Positions 1 through 9,099 are shown, numbered from the stretch's first letter. The stretch is DNA of 64,000 bases from Corynebacterium aquilae DSM 44791 (GCF_001941445.1 NZ_CP009245.1:2751992-2815991); one strand, 5' to 3'. Notes: generated from the letters alone by a model not told the origin. Translations and numbers: made by a program.

Positions 1-26
1 GGTTTGCGCGTGAAACCTGGGTGGTC

Positions 27-1286
27 TTACTTGATGGGCTCCAGGATCTCCTTGCCCACGAACGGGCGCAGCGCCTCAGGAACCACCACAGAGCCATCGG
101 CTAGCTGGTTGTTCTCCAGGATGGCTACCAGCCAGCGGGTGGTGGCCAAGGTGCCGTTCAGGGTGGCGCACACCTGCGGCTTGCCGTTCTCGTCGCGGTA
201 ACGCACCTGCAGGCGGCGAGCCTGGAAGGTGGTGCAGTTAGACGTGGAGGTGAGCTCACGGTAGGTGTTCTGGGTGGGAACCCACGCCTCGGTGTCGAAC
301 TTGCGGGCAGCAGAGGAGCCCAGATCGCCACCGGCAACATCGATGATGCGGTAGGGAACGTTGACGGCACCGAGCATGTCGCGCTCCATGTCGAGCAGAC
401 GCTGGTGCTCAGCGGCGGCATCTTCCGGCTTGCAGTAGGAGAACATCTCCACCTTATCGAACTGGTGCACACGCAAAATGCCGCGGGTGTCCTTACCGTA
501 GGAACCGGCCTCGCGACGGAAGCAGGAGGACCAGCCGGCGTAGCGCTTCGGGCCTGCAGACAGGTCAATAATTTCACCCTGGTGGTAGCCGGCCAACGCC
601 ACCTCGGAGGTACCGACCAGGTACAGCTCGTCTTCGGGCAGGTAGTAAATCTCATCGGAGTGGGCGCCGAGGAAGCCGGTGCCCGCCATCGCCTCGGGGC
701 GCACCAGCACCGGGGGAACCATCAGCTGGAAGCCAGCCTGACGGGCCTTCACCGCAGCCAGGTTCAGCATGGCCAGCTGCAGGAACGCGCCGTCGCCGGT
801 GAGGAAGTAGAAACGGGCGCCGGAGACTTTGGTGCCGCGCTCCATGTCGATAAGACCCAGGGACTCACCCAGCTCCAGGTGATCCTTCGGCTCAAAGTCG
901 AAGGTGGGCGGGGTACCGACGTGCTCGAGGACGACGAAGTCGTCTTCGCCGCCGGCGGGCGCACCCTCGACAACGTTGCCGATCAGGTACTGCAGACGCT
1001 CCACCTCAGCGGCAGCAGCCTTCTCATCGGCTTCTGCCTGCTTGACCTTTTCCTTCAGCTCGTTGGAGCCCTCCAGAAGTGCCGGGCGATCTTCAGGCGC
1101 AGCCTGTCCGATCTTCTTGCCGAATGCCTTTTGCTCAGCGCGCAGTTCATCGGCCTGGGCGATAGAGCTACGACGGGATTCGTCGGCTGCCAGCAGCTGG
1201 TCAACCAGTGCCGGGTCTTCGCCGCGGGTGCGCTGGGATTCGCGCACAACGTCAGGATTGGCTCGCAAGAATTTCAGATCGATCAT
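27..1286 (-). CDS. serS: Seryl-tRNA synthetase
   Basis: Class II aminoacyl-tRNA synthetase that charges tRNA-Ser with serine in the cytoplasm. About 419 residues, the normal family length. An N-terminal coiled-coil tRNA-binding arm (about residues 30-110) is followed by the catalytic core. Motif 2 appears around [17 protein letters not shown] and motif 3 near the C-terminus around [18 protein letters not shown]. An ATG two codons upstream (1292) is possible, but MIDLKFL is the usual SerRS N-terminus, so 1286 is chosen. It is divergent from the GntR regulator, an arrangement I recall from C. glutamicum. The gene is complete. Confidence 0.97.
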   Translation of the reverse strand: MIDLKFLRANPDVVRESQRTRGEDPALVDQLLAADESRRSSIAQADELRAEQKAFGKKIGQAAPEDRPALLEGSNELKEKVKQAEADEKAAAAEVERLQYLIGNVVEGAPAGGEDDFVVLEHVGTPPTFDFEPKDHLELGESLGLIDMERGTKVSGARFYFLTGDGAFLQLAMLNLAAVKARQAGFQLMVPPVLVRPEAMAGTGFLGAHSDEIYYLPEDELYLVGTSEVALAGYHQGEIIDLSAGPKRYAGWSSCFRREAGSYGKDTRGILRVHQFDKVEMFSYCKPEDAAAEHQRLLDMERDMLGAVNVPYRIIDVAGGDLGSSAARKFDTEAWVPTQNTYRELTSTSNCTTFQARRLQVRYRDENGKPQVCATLNGTLATTRWLVAILENNQLADGSVVVPEALRPFVGKEILEPIK

Positions 1287-1598
1287 GTGCACAAACTTTA
1301 CCCGCTGAAGTTCACCGACCTAAACAACCAGGGGTAAAAACTCCCACCGTGTCCGCACACCAATCACCCACCCCCCACATCCCATGCCCCCGCGCCCCAC
1401 AAGCCATGCCCATTCCGCCCAACTCATCACCAGGATGAGCGAGATGGATGGGCAGCCTTCACGATGGGTATTTGCACGCCGCATCCGGGGACTAGAACTC
1501 CGGCCGAAGAGCTTACAAACATCGCTCGCGGTGAGGGTGGCGAAAAGTACAGCCCAAAGAAGCAAAAGGTTATGACCAGTAGCGGTAAAGTGTAAGAC
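1287..1598. other. Divergent intergenic region serS / GntR regulator
   Basis: About 310 bases between two divergent genes. The part near serS is C-rich and shows no convincing open frame. It presumably carries both promoters. The only hexamer worth noting is TAAAGT at 1586-1591, just before the regulator start. Confidence 0.5.
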
Positions 1599-1599
1599 A
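1586..1599 (+). promoter_or_regulatory. Possible -10 element of a leaderless transcript
   Basis: TAAAGT at 1586-1591 ends 7 bases before the ATG at 1599, and there is no Shine-Dalgarno-like sequence in front of that ATG. This spacing would place transcription start at or next to the start codon. Leaderless mRNAs are common in corynebacteria. No clear -35 element is seen, so this is tentative. Confidence 0.3.
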
Positions 1600-2348
1600 T
1601 GCACGACGATGGCACGCTTTTTGTAGGCTACGCCCACCGCATCTGCGAGGATGGGCCGCCCAAGCATGCTCAACTGCGCGAAATCCTGGAAGAGATCTGT
1701 CGCACCAAGCTCAAGCCTGGCGACATGCTCCCCGGTGAACGCACCATCGAAAAAGCCTTCAATGTTTCGCGCATTACCGTGCGGCGCGCGATTGGCGACT
1801 TGGTCACCCAAGGTGTGGTTAAACGCGCCCGGGGCAAAGGAACCTTCGTTGCACCTTCGGCATTGGTCACTCGACTGCACCTTGCGAGCTTTTCCAGTGA
1901 GATGAATGCGCAAAGCTTGACCCCGTCGTCAAAAATCTTGACCGCCGGACGCTTTGAAGCCCCCGACCAGGTTGAAGAATTCTTCGGCTCTACAAGCCCC
2001 ACCCACACGCGCCTGAAAAGATTGCGACTCGGCAACGGTTTGCCCTATGCCATCGATGACGGATGGTACAACGCCGATCTGGTTCCAGACCTGTTGGAAA
2101 ACAATGTGTATCTGTCGGTCTATTCCATCCTGGAAGACCACTATCACCTTCCGGTGACTGATGCTGAGCAAACAGCCACGGCTGTAGCAGCCGATGTGGA
2201 ACAGGCACGTCTCTTAGATGTTCCTTTGGGCGCTCCCCTACTCAAGATTGTTCGCCTGTCCCAATCGGATGGCAAACCGTTGGAGCATTGTTCCAGCTAC
2301 TACCGCACCGATCGGTACACGCTAAAAACCCACATCTCACGCTCCTAG
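1599..2348 (+). CDS. farR: GntR-family (HutC/UTRA) transcriptional regulator, FarR-like
   Basis: A 249-residue DNA-binding regulator. The N-terminal winged helix-turn-helix (about residues 20-90) contains LKPGDMLPGERTIEKAF and RITVRRAIGDLV, typical of GntR. The C-terminal half (about 110-245) has the UTRA ligand-binding fold pattern (DQVEEFFG, RLKRLRLGNGLPYAIDD, LLKIVRLSQSDGKPLEHC). Its place beside serS matches FarR of C. glutamicum, a HutC-type regulator linked to amino-acid metabolism. The symbol rests on that synteny and not on a direct comparison. It may be translated from a leaderless mRNA. Confidence 0.85.
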   Translation: MHDDGTLFVGYAHRICEDGPPKHAQLREILEEICRTKLKPGDMLPGERTIEKAFNVSRITVRRAIGDLVTQGVVKRARGKGTFVAPSALVTRLHLASFSSEMNAQSLTPSSKILTAGRFEAPDQVEEFFGSTSPTHTRLKRLRLGNGLPYAIDDGWYNADLVPDLLENNVYLSVYSILEDHYHLPVTDAEQTATAVAADVEQARLLDVPLGAPLLKIVRLSQSDGKPLEHCSSYYRTDRYTLKTHISRS

Positions 2349-2587
2349 ATTCACCCCACCGCCGGACGCAGCACACGCACCCCGCCGGTGGGGTTGCCTT
2401 GTGAAAGCATCTGCCTCCAGCGCCACCTCATAGTGCGCACGCCCGCCTCATTCATGGCAATACAGAACTTTGTGCGCAGCGTGGGATTCACCACCTTGGC
2501 GCCGGCTGATGATGCTTGGCATATTTTTAGGCGTATTCCTAGGTGAAGTTTGTAGGCTCGCCCCCACTTTGAGGCAGAATATAAGGC

Positions 2588-3613
2588 ATGAATAACACCT
2601 GGCGAAGTTCCCTCAGCATCAACACGGCTCTCGTGGCGATGCTGGCTGGTTGCGCAGGAGTTGGCAGTTATCTTTATGCCTCGGGCGAAGCCCCCGAGGC
2701 GCAGGCTCCTGCCGACAGCGAAACAGCAACCACCGCCGCAGCTGCCGCGTCGTCTTCTGCTGACGCTTCAAGCACAGCTCAAGCCGCGCCGTTTACTTCT
2801 GCCGACGTTGGTGATTGCCTCACCTGGGAGAAAGGCGACGGGGATAAGGTCCGCGACTTTGGTCGCACCGACTGCCTGAGCCCCCACCGTTTCGAGGTAT
2901 CAGCCCGCGAGGACCTGGCAACCTATCCCGCTAGCGAATTCGGCCCGACTTCCCAGCCCCCGGAGCTCACCCGCCAGGCTCAATTGCGTGAGGAGCTGTG
3001 CAAGGCTCCCACCATTAAGTACTTGGAGGGCCGGTACGACCCGGTTGGTCGTTACAGTATTGCCTCCATCCTTCCCTCCGCGGAAGCGTGGAAGGCTGGC
3101 GACCGCACCATGCTGTGTGGCGTCCAGGTGACTGACGATTCTGGCGAACCGATTCTGACCGAGGGTTCTGCCCGTGAACAAGATCAAGCCCGTATTGCTC
3201 AGGCAGGCGAGTGCGTTGCCATTGATCCGGCGAATGCCACCCACATCGTTCCCTGCGACCAGCCTCACCAATATGAGGTCACTCAGGTGGTAGACCTCAA
3301 GCCCATCTTCCCGGAGGGTAATCCTTCGATCGAAGATCAAGATGCGGCGTTGAAGCCGATCTGCACCCAAGCAGCCCTAGATTACGTAGGGGGTGACGAT
3401 AACTTGTACAACTCCACCCTGCAGCCATTCTGGACTACTATCCCCACTAACTCCTGGACGGGTGGCTCCCACACGGTGAACTGTGCTTTGGTTTTCGGCA
3501 ACCCAGACGGTTCTTTCGCGGAGCTCGGTGGCAGCGCAAAGGGCGCGTTCACTATCAATGGCAATCCCCCGCCACCAATGCCGGTCCGTAACCCGTTGAG
3601 GAACCCGCAATGA
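2588..3613 (+). CDS. Secreted or membrane-anchored septum-formation-family protein
   Basis: A 341-residue exported protein. An N-terminal hydrophobic segment (about residues 10-30, TALVAMLAGCAGVGSYLYA) is followed by an Ala/Ser-rich linker. Two repeated Cys-containing modules follow: the first has VGDCLTWEKG and DCLSPHRFEVSA, the second GECVAIDP and PCDQPHQYEVTQV. The paired C-x-PH-x-(F/Y)-E-V pattern is characteristic of the Septum_form (DUF4190-associated) domain. The tail is proline-rich. The exact role is unknown. It overlaps the next gene by 4 bases (ATGA), so the two are probably translationally coupled. Confidence 0.75.
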   Translation: MNNTWRSSLSINTALVAMLAGCAGVGSYLYASGEAPEAQAPADSETATTAAAAASSSADASSTAQAAPFTSADVGDCLTWEKGDGDKVRDFGRTDCLSPHRFEVSAREDLATYPASEFGPTSQPPELTRQAQLREELCKAPTIKYLEGRYDPVGRYSIASILPSAEAWKAGDRTMLCGVQVTDDSGEPILTEGSAREQDQARIAQAGECVAIDPANATHIVPCDQPHQYEVTQVVDLKPIFPEGNPSIEDQDAALKPICTQAALDYVGGDDNLYNSTLQPFWTTIPTNSWTGGSHTVNCALVFGNPDGSFAELGGSAKGAFTINGNPPPPMPVRNPLRNPQ

Positions 3614-3957
3614 TCGATGTTTCCGACGAGCGTTTTGAGGAGCTAGTCGACCAGGCACTTGAACTGGTGCCGGAGAAGTTTCTCGACCATCTGGACAACA
3701 CGGTCATTTTGATCCGTGATCGTCACCCTGATTCGTGGACCATCTTGGGCCTGTACGAGGGCGTGTCCCTTCCGGAGCGCACAAGTGATTATTCGATGCA
3801 TCTCCCGGACACCATCAGCATTTTTCGCGAATCACTAAAACGCTATTGCGATACCGAAGAAGAGTTGGTTGAGCAGGTAAAGATCACGGTCATCCATGAG
3901 ATCGGCCATCATTTCGGATTGAGTGACGAGGATCTTCACCGTTACGGCTGGGGTTAA
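3610..3957 (+). CDS. Small zincin-like metallopeptidase
   Basis: A 115-residue cytoplasmic protein of the actinobacterial zincin family (Zincin_1). The zinc-binding signature HEIGHHFGLSDEDLH lies near residues 96-110: the two His and the Glu of HExxH are present, with a downstream Asp as third-ligand candidate. Length is normal for the family. The start overlaps the stop of the upstream gene. Substrate unknown. A strong hairpin terminator follows 18 bases after the stop. Confidence 0.85.
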   Translation: MIDVSDERFEELVDQALELVPEKFLDHLDNTVILIRDRHPDSWTILGLYEGVSLPERTSDYSMHLPDTISIFRESLKRYCDTEEELVEQVKITVIHEIGHHFGLSDEDLHRYGWG

Positions 3958-3974
3958 GAGCCCACCAAGTTCAA

Positions 3975-4015
3975 AAGGGGCTTCTCCCACTGACACCCAG
4001 TGGGAGAAGCCCCTT
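3975..4015 (+). terminator. Rho-independent terminator after the metallopeptidase gene
   Basis: A perfect 18-bp stem (3975-3992 with 3998-4015) and 5-base loop, with arms beginning AAGGGGCTTCTCCC. It is followed on the plus strand by CTTCTTTTG. The A-rich left flank means it could also work in the other direction. Confidence 0.9.
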
Positions 4016-4135
4016 CTTCTTTTGCCTCACATTGACGAAAGTTCAGCAGGTTAGGCCGGCAGGAAAAGCTGCTCTAACGACCGTGATCTCCGCCCGGTCA
4101 TTGACCATGGCATGTACTTAGATGCTTAACGCGAA

Positions 4136-4170
4136 AATAATCCCCTCCACCAGGGGCGGAGGGGATTATT
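4136..4170 (-). terminator. Rho-independent terminator of the S-layer gene
   Basis: A 13-bp perfect stem (4136-4148 with 4158-4170), loop 4149-4157. Read on the minus strand the hairpin ends in ATTATTTTCGC, giving the T-rich tail expected downstream of the gene that stops at 4216. Confidence 0.8.
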
Positions 4171-4215
4171 CAGAAGCGACTTTCAGTCACTTGCACCCTA
4201 AAGGCAAGGTATTAA

Positions 4216-5757
4216 TTAAGCCTTGGGGAGCAGGTGCTGGAGGTGCGGGAAGGCAGCAGCGATAGCAGCGATGATGGCTGCGATGACTGCGAAGATGCCG
4301 ACGGTCTTCATGTCGAACTTCTTGTCACCCTTGTTGTCGGAAGAACCGGGCTTCTTGTTGTCGTCAGCAGGCTTCTTGTTGTCGACAGGAGCCTCAACCT
4401 TGGTGTCGTTGACAGCAGCAGCTGCGTTCTTGTTAGCAGCGATCTCAGCGAGGAGACGGTTGGTCTCAGCCTTAGCGTCAGCCTCAGCCTTCTTTGCCTC
4501 TTCAGCAGCCTTAGCCTGCTCAGCCTGAGCATCCTTGCCGAACTGAGCCTTCAGCAGCTGCAGCTTCTCAACAGCCATCTGCCAGTCAGCGTTGTTAACG
4601 ATGTCGTTGTAGTTCTGGATAGCCAGCACGCCACGCTCGGTGTAGTAAGTGCGCAGCTCCTGATCCTTCTTCCAGTCAGTGGAGTTCTTGAGGTCAACCT
4701 CAAAGCCCTCGTAGGAATCGTTGAAGATCTTGTCTGCAGCCTTCAGGTCGTTGATAGCACCAGGCAGGAGAGCGCGCAGTCCGAGCATCACGTCCTTGTA
4801 CTTCGGACGCAGGGTGGTCCAGCCCTCCTGGTAGTCAGCGTAGAGAGCGTCGTTCTCGTAGAGGTCGACGAAGGTAGCGGTGGTGCCGTAGACAGCCTCG
4901 AGGATGCGGAGAGTCTGAACCTGGGCGTTGGCGCGAGCTAGAGCGGCCTGCAGGACGATAACGTCGTGCTTTTCAGCCTGCAGGATAGCGTCGTTGCCTG
5001 CACCCATGACAGCGGTCAATTCCTTGACAGCCTTGTCATTCTTCAGGGTTTCCAGAGCTGCAGCGTAGTCACGAGCAACGAAGTGCTTGTCATCGTTGTC
5101 GACGTTGCCGTAGTGGTCAACGTTAGCGAGGTGGATGTTGATTGCGCGCAGAACGTCAGCAACGTTTGCAGCGGTGGCAGCGGAAGTGGTGTGGGTCTTG
5201 TCCAGCCAGAGGTAAGGAATGTCGCCAAGACCGGTCTTGTTGGCCTTGTTGACTGCGGCGATCAGGTTGTTGATGTAAAGGTTCTTGTTGTGGACGTCAC
5301 GAACCTGTCCCTCGAGAGCGCCGGAAGCAACGCGAGCTTTTTCGTCGTCAGCCAGAGCGGCAGCGACAGAGGCACGCGCATCGTCAGCGTTCTTACCGGC
5401 CTGAGCGAGCTGTGCAGAGATTTCCTTCTTGACAGCCTCGAAAGCCTCGACGGTGGACTGCTCGTCGACGTTCAGGGCACCATTGGTGGTCTTGAATGCG
5501 AAAGCGGTCTGGTACTTGTTCTGAATCTGATCACGGTAGTCGTGCTTTGCGATCAACCAGGTGGAGATCGCATCTTCAGCAGCACGGAGTTCAGCCTCAG
5601 ACTTGACGGTGCCGGCGGCCGGAGCAGAGTTGTCGGGCTTGTTCATGTGGTTGCCGGTGTTCTCGGCTGCGAAAGCCGGAACTGCGACGCCGGAAAGGCT
5701 GGTAGCCAGGGCGACAGCACCTGCGATAGCTGCGGTGCGGATGCGGTTCTTCATCAT
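4216..5757 (-). CDS. cspB: S-layer protein of the PS2/CspB family
   Basis: A 513-residue exported surface protein. A Sec signal peptide (residues 1-30, MMKNRIRTAAIAGAVALATS..., cleavage near AFA-AEN) is nearly the same as I recall for C. glutamicum PS2. The mature part is largely alpha-helical and Ala-rich. The segment around TLRILEAVYGTTATFVDLYE closely follows the PS2 segment TLRVVEAIFSTSARYVELYE. A coiled-coil rich in Ala/Glu/Lys (about 400-435) leads to a Lys/Asp/Pro linker and a C-terminal hydrophobic anchor (about 480-505). In C. glutamicum this anchor holds the S-layer in the mycomembrane. RBS AGGAG lies 10 bases upstream; a second in-frame ATG follows directly. Very uniform codon choice suggests high expression. 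Confidence 0.85.
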   Translation of the reverse strand: MMKNRIRTAAIAGAVALATSLSGVAVPAFAAENTGNHMNKPDNSAPAAGTVKSEAELRAAEDAISTWLIAKHDYRDQIQNKYQTAFAFKTTNGALNVDEQSTVEAFEAVKKEISAQLAQAGKNADDARASVAAALADDEKARVASGALEGQVRDVHNKNLYINNLIAAVNKANKTGLGDIPYLWLDKTHTTSAATAANVADVLRAINIHLANVDHYGNVDNDDKHFVARDYAAALETLKNDKAVKELTAVMGAGNDAILQAEKHDVIVLQAALARANAQVQTLRILEAVYGTTATFVDLYENDALYADYQEGWTTLRPKYKDVMLGLRALLPGAINDLKAADKIFNDSYEGFEVDLKNSTDWKKDQELRTYYTERGVLAIQNYNDIVNNADWQMAVEKLQLLKAQFGKDAQAEQAKAAEEAKKAEADAKAETNRLLAEIAANKNAAAAVNDTKVEAPVDNKKPADDNKKPGSSDNKGDKKFDMKTVGIFAVIAAIIAAIAAAFPHLQHLLPKA

Positions 5758-5909
5758 GCGGAAAAGTCTCCTGTTTTCGAGTGAAAGATGTGTACCAGGT
5801 CTGGAGGATAAAGGGGGTCGAGGATTATCCTGAAGACCTTTATCTCACTGGTGCGAACTACAACCGAAGCCACCAACTGTTTTACGTCTGGTGCTGCGAT
5901 GCTTTTCAT
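5754..5909 (-). CDS. Possible 51-residue leader ORF overlapping the cspB start
   Basis: An ATG at 5909 is preceded on the minus strand by AAGGAG at good spacing. It opens a 51-codon frame whose TGA overlaps the first ATG of the S-layer gene (sequence GCATGATG). The product begins MKSIAAPDVKQLVASVVVRT and resembles nothing I know. The overlap could couple translation or act as an attenuating leader, or the frame could simply be chance in a long 5' untranslated region. Confidence 0.25.
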   Translation of the reverse strand: MKSIAAPDVKQLVASVVVRTSEIKVFRIILDPLYPPDLVHIFHSKTGDFSA

Positions 5910-6498
5910 CGTCCGCTCCTTGAACCATAAGACGTTGCAGCGCCCCGCGCTAGCTGTTGATGGGCCAAAAATTGCTGATTTTTCGCGTTTTGCACCCCTT
6001 TTCCTTGGAATCACCTGTCAAAAAATTGGCATTGACATGGCACTTTACGCATAGCGATGTCACAAGTGTGACGTATGTTTCGTTAGATAAAATTAACCCT
6101 AGCGGGCTACCCCTGACGGGGGTATTTCAAAAAGCTAAGCACCCGTTCGAGCCATATAACCGTTTGAACTAAACAGATTTTCATGCCCAGAAAACCCCTC
6201 ACCCGACCGGCGCAGGCACAAAAAAGTACCCCCGAAAAAAGGGGGCATCTTAGTGGGGCTACTTATTAATAGCCCAAGGCAGAGGGCTTATACGAGGTGG
6301 CCAGAGGGCTAAAAAGACCATATCGTTGAACAAACTACCAATATTACACCATTGTAATTAGTTTTCAGCGGAATCGGTGAAATGCCTGCTTATTTAGTTG
6401 TGTGGCGCTTTGTACTTTGCTGGTTCATTTGTTCGGGTGATAAACATTCCTCCCCCGACCGGGTTACTGCACTTATTGAGATTGAATGGCATGAAAAA
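5910..6498. other. Long upstream region of the S-layer gene
   Basis: About 590 bases without a supported gene between cspB and the LCP terminator. It is AT-richer than its surroundings. It holds a palindrome GTCACA-AG-TGTGAC (6059-6072), a second palindrome TACCCC-N5-GGGGTA (6108-6124) and a short G/C hairpin CCCCC-G-A6-GGGGG (6229-6245). These are probably regulatory or transcription-terminating elements. No -35/-10 pair stands out. Confidence 0.5.
6059..6072. promoter_or_regulatory. Palindromic operator candidate upstream of cspB
   Basis: GTCACAAGTGTGAC: 6-base inverted arms with a 2-base centre, about 300 bases upstream of the S-layer start. The half-sites are those of CRP/GlxR sites but in the inverted order (TCACA...TGTGA, not TGTGA...TCACA), so a GlxR site is not claimed. 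Confidence 0.3.
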
Positions 6499-6518
6499 AG
6501 CGGCGCCGAAGCGCCGCT
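6499..6518 (-). terminator. Rho-independent terminator of the LCP gene
   Basis: An 8-bp perfect G/C stem (6499-6506 with 6511-6518). On the minus strand it reads AGCGGCGC-TTCG-GCGCCGCT, with a UUCG tetraloop, followed by TTTTTT. This is a textbook terminator 18 bases after the stop of the LCP gene. Confidence 0.92.
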
Positions 6519-6536
6519 CTCACAGGTTTTTCCAAG

Positions 6537-8252
6537 CTATTGCTGCTTAGCACCCAGACTCGACAGCAACTGCTGGGCCGCCGGCTGGTCCCACAGCACC
6601 ACGTTGCCCACATCGGTGTCTTCAAATCCGCCAACAGGCATGGTCACCTGTTCGACTCCGCCTGCAACAGCAAACGCTGCCCGAGCAAGCGACCACACGT
6701 GATCGCCATCGCCAATGGTCACCGAGTCTTTCACCGCTTTAGCCAACTGGAAGTCTTTCCACGGGTTCAACAACGTGGAGGCAGAGGTGGTCTCATCCAC
6801 CAGGGCGGCGAAGAACTCCCGCTGCCTGCGCACGCGATCTAGGTCGCCTTCCGCTGTGGCGCGGGTTCGCACGAAGCCCAGTGCGGTCGGTCCATCCATT
6901 TCCTGACAGCCCGCGACCACATTGAGGTGCGCAAGCGGGTCGTCGATGTCTTGATCCGGGCACAGGGTTACTCCCCCAACGGCGTCAACCATGCCGGCGA
7001 AGCCACCGAAGCCAACTTCGGCGTAATGGTCGATAGGCAAACCGGTAGCTTGTTCCACCGTTTGAACTAGTAACTGGGGGCCACCTGCGGCGAAGGAGGC
7101 GTTGATCTTGTCCATTCCGATACCGGGCACGTTGACATAGGAGTCACGTGGAATCGACAGCAAGGTGGGTTTACCGAAGGTGTCCAGGTGCAGCACCATG
7201 ATGGTGTCGGTGCGGCTGGAGCCGATATCGCCACCGGTACCCAACCTTTGCACGTCTTCCTCTGTCAGGCCTTGTCGGCTATCGGAGCCCACCAGCAGCC
7301 AGTTGGTTCCCTTTGTCCCGGCTACTCGCACATCTGGCTGGTAGGGAACCCGGTTGATGGTGGTATCGATCCACACCGCGGAGGCGACCACACTAAAGAC
7401 CAGCAGCACCAAGGCCAAGGCAATGCCGCGCATACAACCGCGAGGCTTAAGCGCGATGCGGGGTCGTGGCAGTGCGCGGCGGGGTTTATCGGCCCGGCCG
7501 GCGTCAAAGTTGACATCACTGGCACCAAAGCGGGGTGCAGCCGGTGGCAGCCCACCGACCGGCTGTGCCGGGGGCTGCTGGCGGTATCCCCCGTCGGCGG
7601 CGCGACGGTAGACCGGTTGAGCTGCAGGTCGCGGGCGGGGTACTTCACGCCGATAGCTTCCCCCCTGCGAGTGCCCGGCGGTTTGGCCCGAGCCTGCGGA
7701 TGGGTACATGCGGGTGGAATCCTGCCGGCCGCGCTGTTGCGGTAGGTAGGGTTCCCGGGTTGCGCGGGAATATCCCGGATCGCGGGGCTGCTGGGGCCGA
7801 TATCCTTCAGCGCGGGGGCGGGTCCCGCGCGCGGCTGATTCTCCTGGTTGGCGCCGGGGTAAATCGCGGCGCCGATAGCGTTCTTCTGTCCCACCGGCAG
7901 ATCGTGGGTTTTCCGGGTAGTTCTCCCGGCGGTAGCGATCATCACGGTAGCTTGCGCGAGGGCTATCGCTGTACCCGCGCCGTACCCCAGGGTTTTCTTC
8001 CGCACGGTTGTACCTAGCCCGCCCCTGTTCAGGCCGTGGTCGGCCGTCACCCCGCGGGGTGTACCGGTTGGGATCTCGTGGCTGTTGGCTGGGGCGCGGC
8101 GGGTGTGGTTCGGCGGGTCCTCCACGGCGACCAGCATCTCCCGCGGGGCGGGGATTGGTGCTTCGCTGCGGTCGGCGCATCACCGGACGGCCGAAGCGAT
8201 CCCTGATGATGCGTCCCTCGCGGTCGCGCGCGTACTGATCTTCGTGGTTCAT
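6537..8252 (-). CDS. lcpB: LytR-CpsA-Psr (LCP) family glycopolymer transferase
   Basis: A 571-residue membrane protein that links undecaprenyl-phosphate glycopolymers to peptidoglycan; in corynebacteria LCP proteins attach arabinogalactan. Residues 1-250 form an Arg/Pro/Tyr-rich, disordered cytoplasmic region. A single transmembrane segment (about 275-297, GIALALVLLVFSVVASAVWI) follows. The LCP catalytic domain then shows LLVGSDSRQG, SSRTDTIMVLHLD, SIPRDSYV, MDKINASFAAGG and FVRTRATAEGDLDRVRRQ, with the Arg and Asp residues that bind the pyrophosphate head. The unusually long basic N-terminus is a feature of some corynebacterial members. The symbol follows C. glutamicum LcpB of the pheA neighbourhood. 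Confidence 0.88.
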   Translation of the reverse strand: MNHEDQYARDREGRIIRDRFGRPVMRRPQRSTNPRPAGDAGRRGGPAEPHPPRPSQQPRDPNRYTPRGDGRPRPEQGRARYNRAEENPGVRRGYSDSPRASYRDDRYRRENYPENPRSAGGTEERYRRRDLPRRQPGESAARGTRPRAEGYRPQQPRDPGYSRATREPYLPQQRGRQDSTRMYPSAGSGQTAGHSQGGSYRREVPRPRPAAQPVYRRAADGGYRQQPPAQPVGGLPPAAPRFGASDVNFDAGRADKPRRALPRPRIALKPRGCMRGIALALVLLVFSVVASAVWIDTTINRVPYQPDVRVAGTKGTNWLLVGSDSRQGLTEEDVQRLGTGGDIGSSRTDTIMVLHLDTFGKPTLLSIPRDSYVNVPGIGMDKINASFAAGGPQLLVQTVEQATGLPIDHYAEVGFGGFAGMVDAVGGVTLCPDQDIDDPLAHLNVVAGCQEMDGPTALGFVRTRATAEGDLDRVRRQREFFAALVDETTSASTLLNPWKDFQLAKAVKDSVTIGDGDHVWSLARAAFAVAGGVEQVTMPVGGFEDTDVGNVVLWDQPAAQQLLSSLGAKQQ

Positions 8253-8349
8253 AGCTCACCAGCGTAGTGCGGTTGGTGCTTGCTTCTCGGCAGGCAGTGG
8301 TGTGGGGGTTATGGGTAGGCCTTTTGTACTCGGGCTATCCAGTTGTTGT

Positions 8350-9099
8350 TTACAGGCCGGGCAGGTGGATTCCTGAAGCGATAAGCAGGGGGTATCCGAG
8401 AAAGGCGATGGCATCGATGAGGAAGTGGGCGCAGATCAAGGGCCATACTTTGTTGGTTTTGTGGAAGTAGGTGGCGAAGATAACGCCCATGACAAGGTTG
8501 CCGATGCCGGCGGGGATTCCTTGGTACAGGTGGTAGCTGCCGCGCAGGACGGCGGATAGCCCAATGATCAGTGCTGGCCGGAGGTGGAGTTGTTTCAGCC
8601 TGGTGCTTAGCCACATGACGACAACGGTTTCCTCGGCGAAGGCGTTGGCGAAGGCCCACACGAGCAGGGGCAGCACCATGGTGAGGCTGAGGTGCTCTGC
8701 GGGGATGACTTCGCGGCTTAACCCTAGGAGTCGGCCGGCAAGATACAGCCCGAGACCGGGGATCCCGATCAGTGCCGCTAGTGCAGCACCGTGCGCCCAG
8801 TCTTTTGGGCGCAGGCGGGGCAGGTGGGTGCCGAGGAGGTAGAGGGCGAGCAAACCCCACCCGATCAGCACTGCGGCGCTGGCGAATTGGAGGATCGCAT
8901 CGATGAGGGGTTGGGGGTTGCGGGTGGGGTTGAGAACGACCTGGCTGTCGGAGGGTTTACCCCGCAAGTAGACGCTGATGAGCGCGATGATGGCTTTGAA
9001 TCCGCTCATGCCGAAGGTGATGAGCAGGACGATGCCGATTTCTTGTCGGATTCGCCGCGCTGGCGGAGTGGTGTTTGCTGTGGGGGTGTGGCCGGTCAT
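8350..9099 (-). CDS. CPBP-family intramembrane protease-like protein
   Basis: A 249-residue polytopic membrane protein with about 6-8 hydrophobic segments. Motif 1 is AEETVVVMWL: the Glu pair is present but the usual Arg of EExxxR is not. Motif 2 is LRGSYHLYQG, with the conserved His. Motif 3 is AHFLIDAIAFLG, with His and Asp. The family (CAAX/bacteriocin-processing, type II) cleaves within membranes, but most bacterial members have no known substrate. It lies downstream of the amidase gene on the same strand. Confidence 0.8.
   Translation of the reverse strand: MTGHTPTANTTPPARRIRQEIGIVLLITFGMSGFKAIIALISVYLRGKPSDSQVVLNPTRNPQPLIDAILQFASAAVLIGWGLLALYLLGTHLPRLRPKDWAHGAALAALIGIPGLGLYLAGRLLGLSREVIPAEHLSLTMVLPLLVWAFANAFAEETVVVMWLSTRLKQLHLRPALIIGLSAVLRGSYHLYQGIPAGIGNLVMGVIFATYFHKTNKVWPLICAHFLIDAIAFLGYPLLIASGIHLPGL

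Noticed and set aside
405..1337. 310-residue plus-strand frame antisense to serS
   Set aside because: It is a shadow of the serS gene, with low-complexity His/Gln/Val composition and no RBS.
4234..5784. Long plus-strand frames (235 and 272 residues) opposite the S-layer gene
   Set aside because: They are Val/Ser/Leu-rich mirror images of a strongly codon-biased gene and have no RBS or family similarity.
6059..6072. GlxR/CRP binding site upstream of cspB
   Set aside because: The half-sites are in reversed order (TCACA then TGTGA), not the TGTGA-N6-TCACA form.
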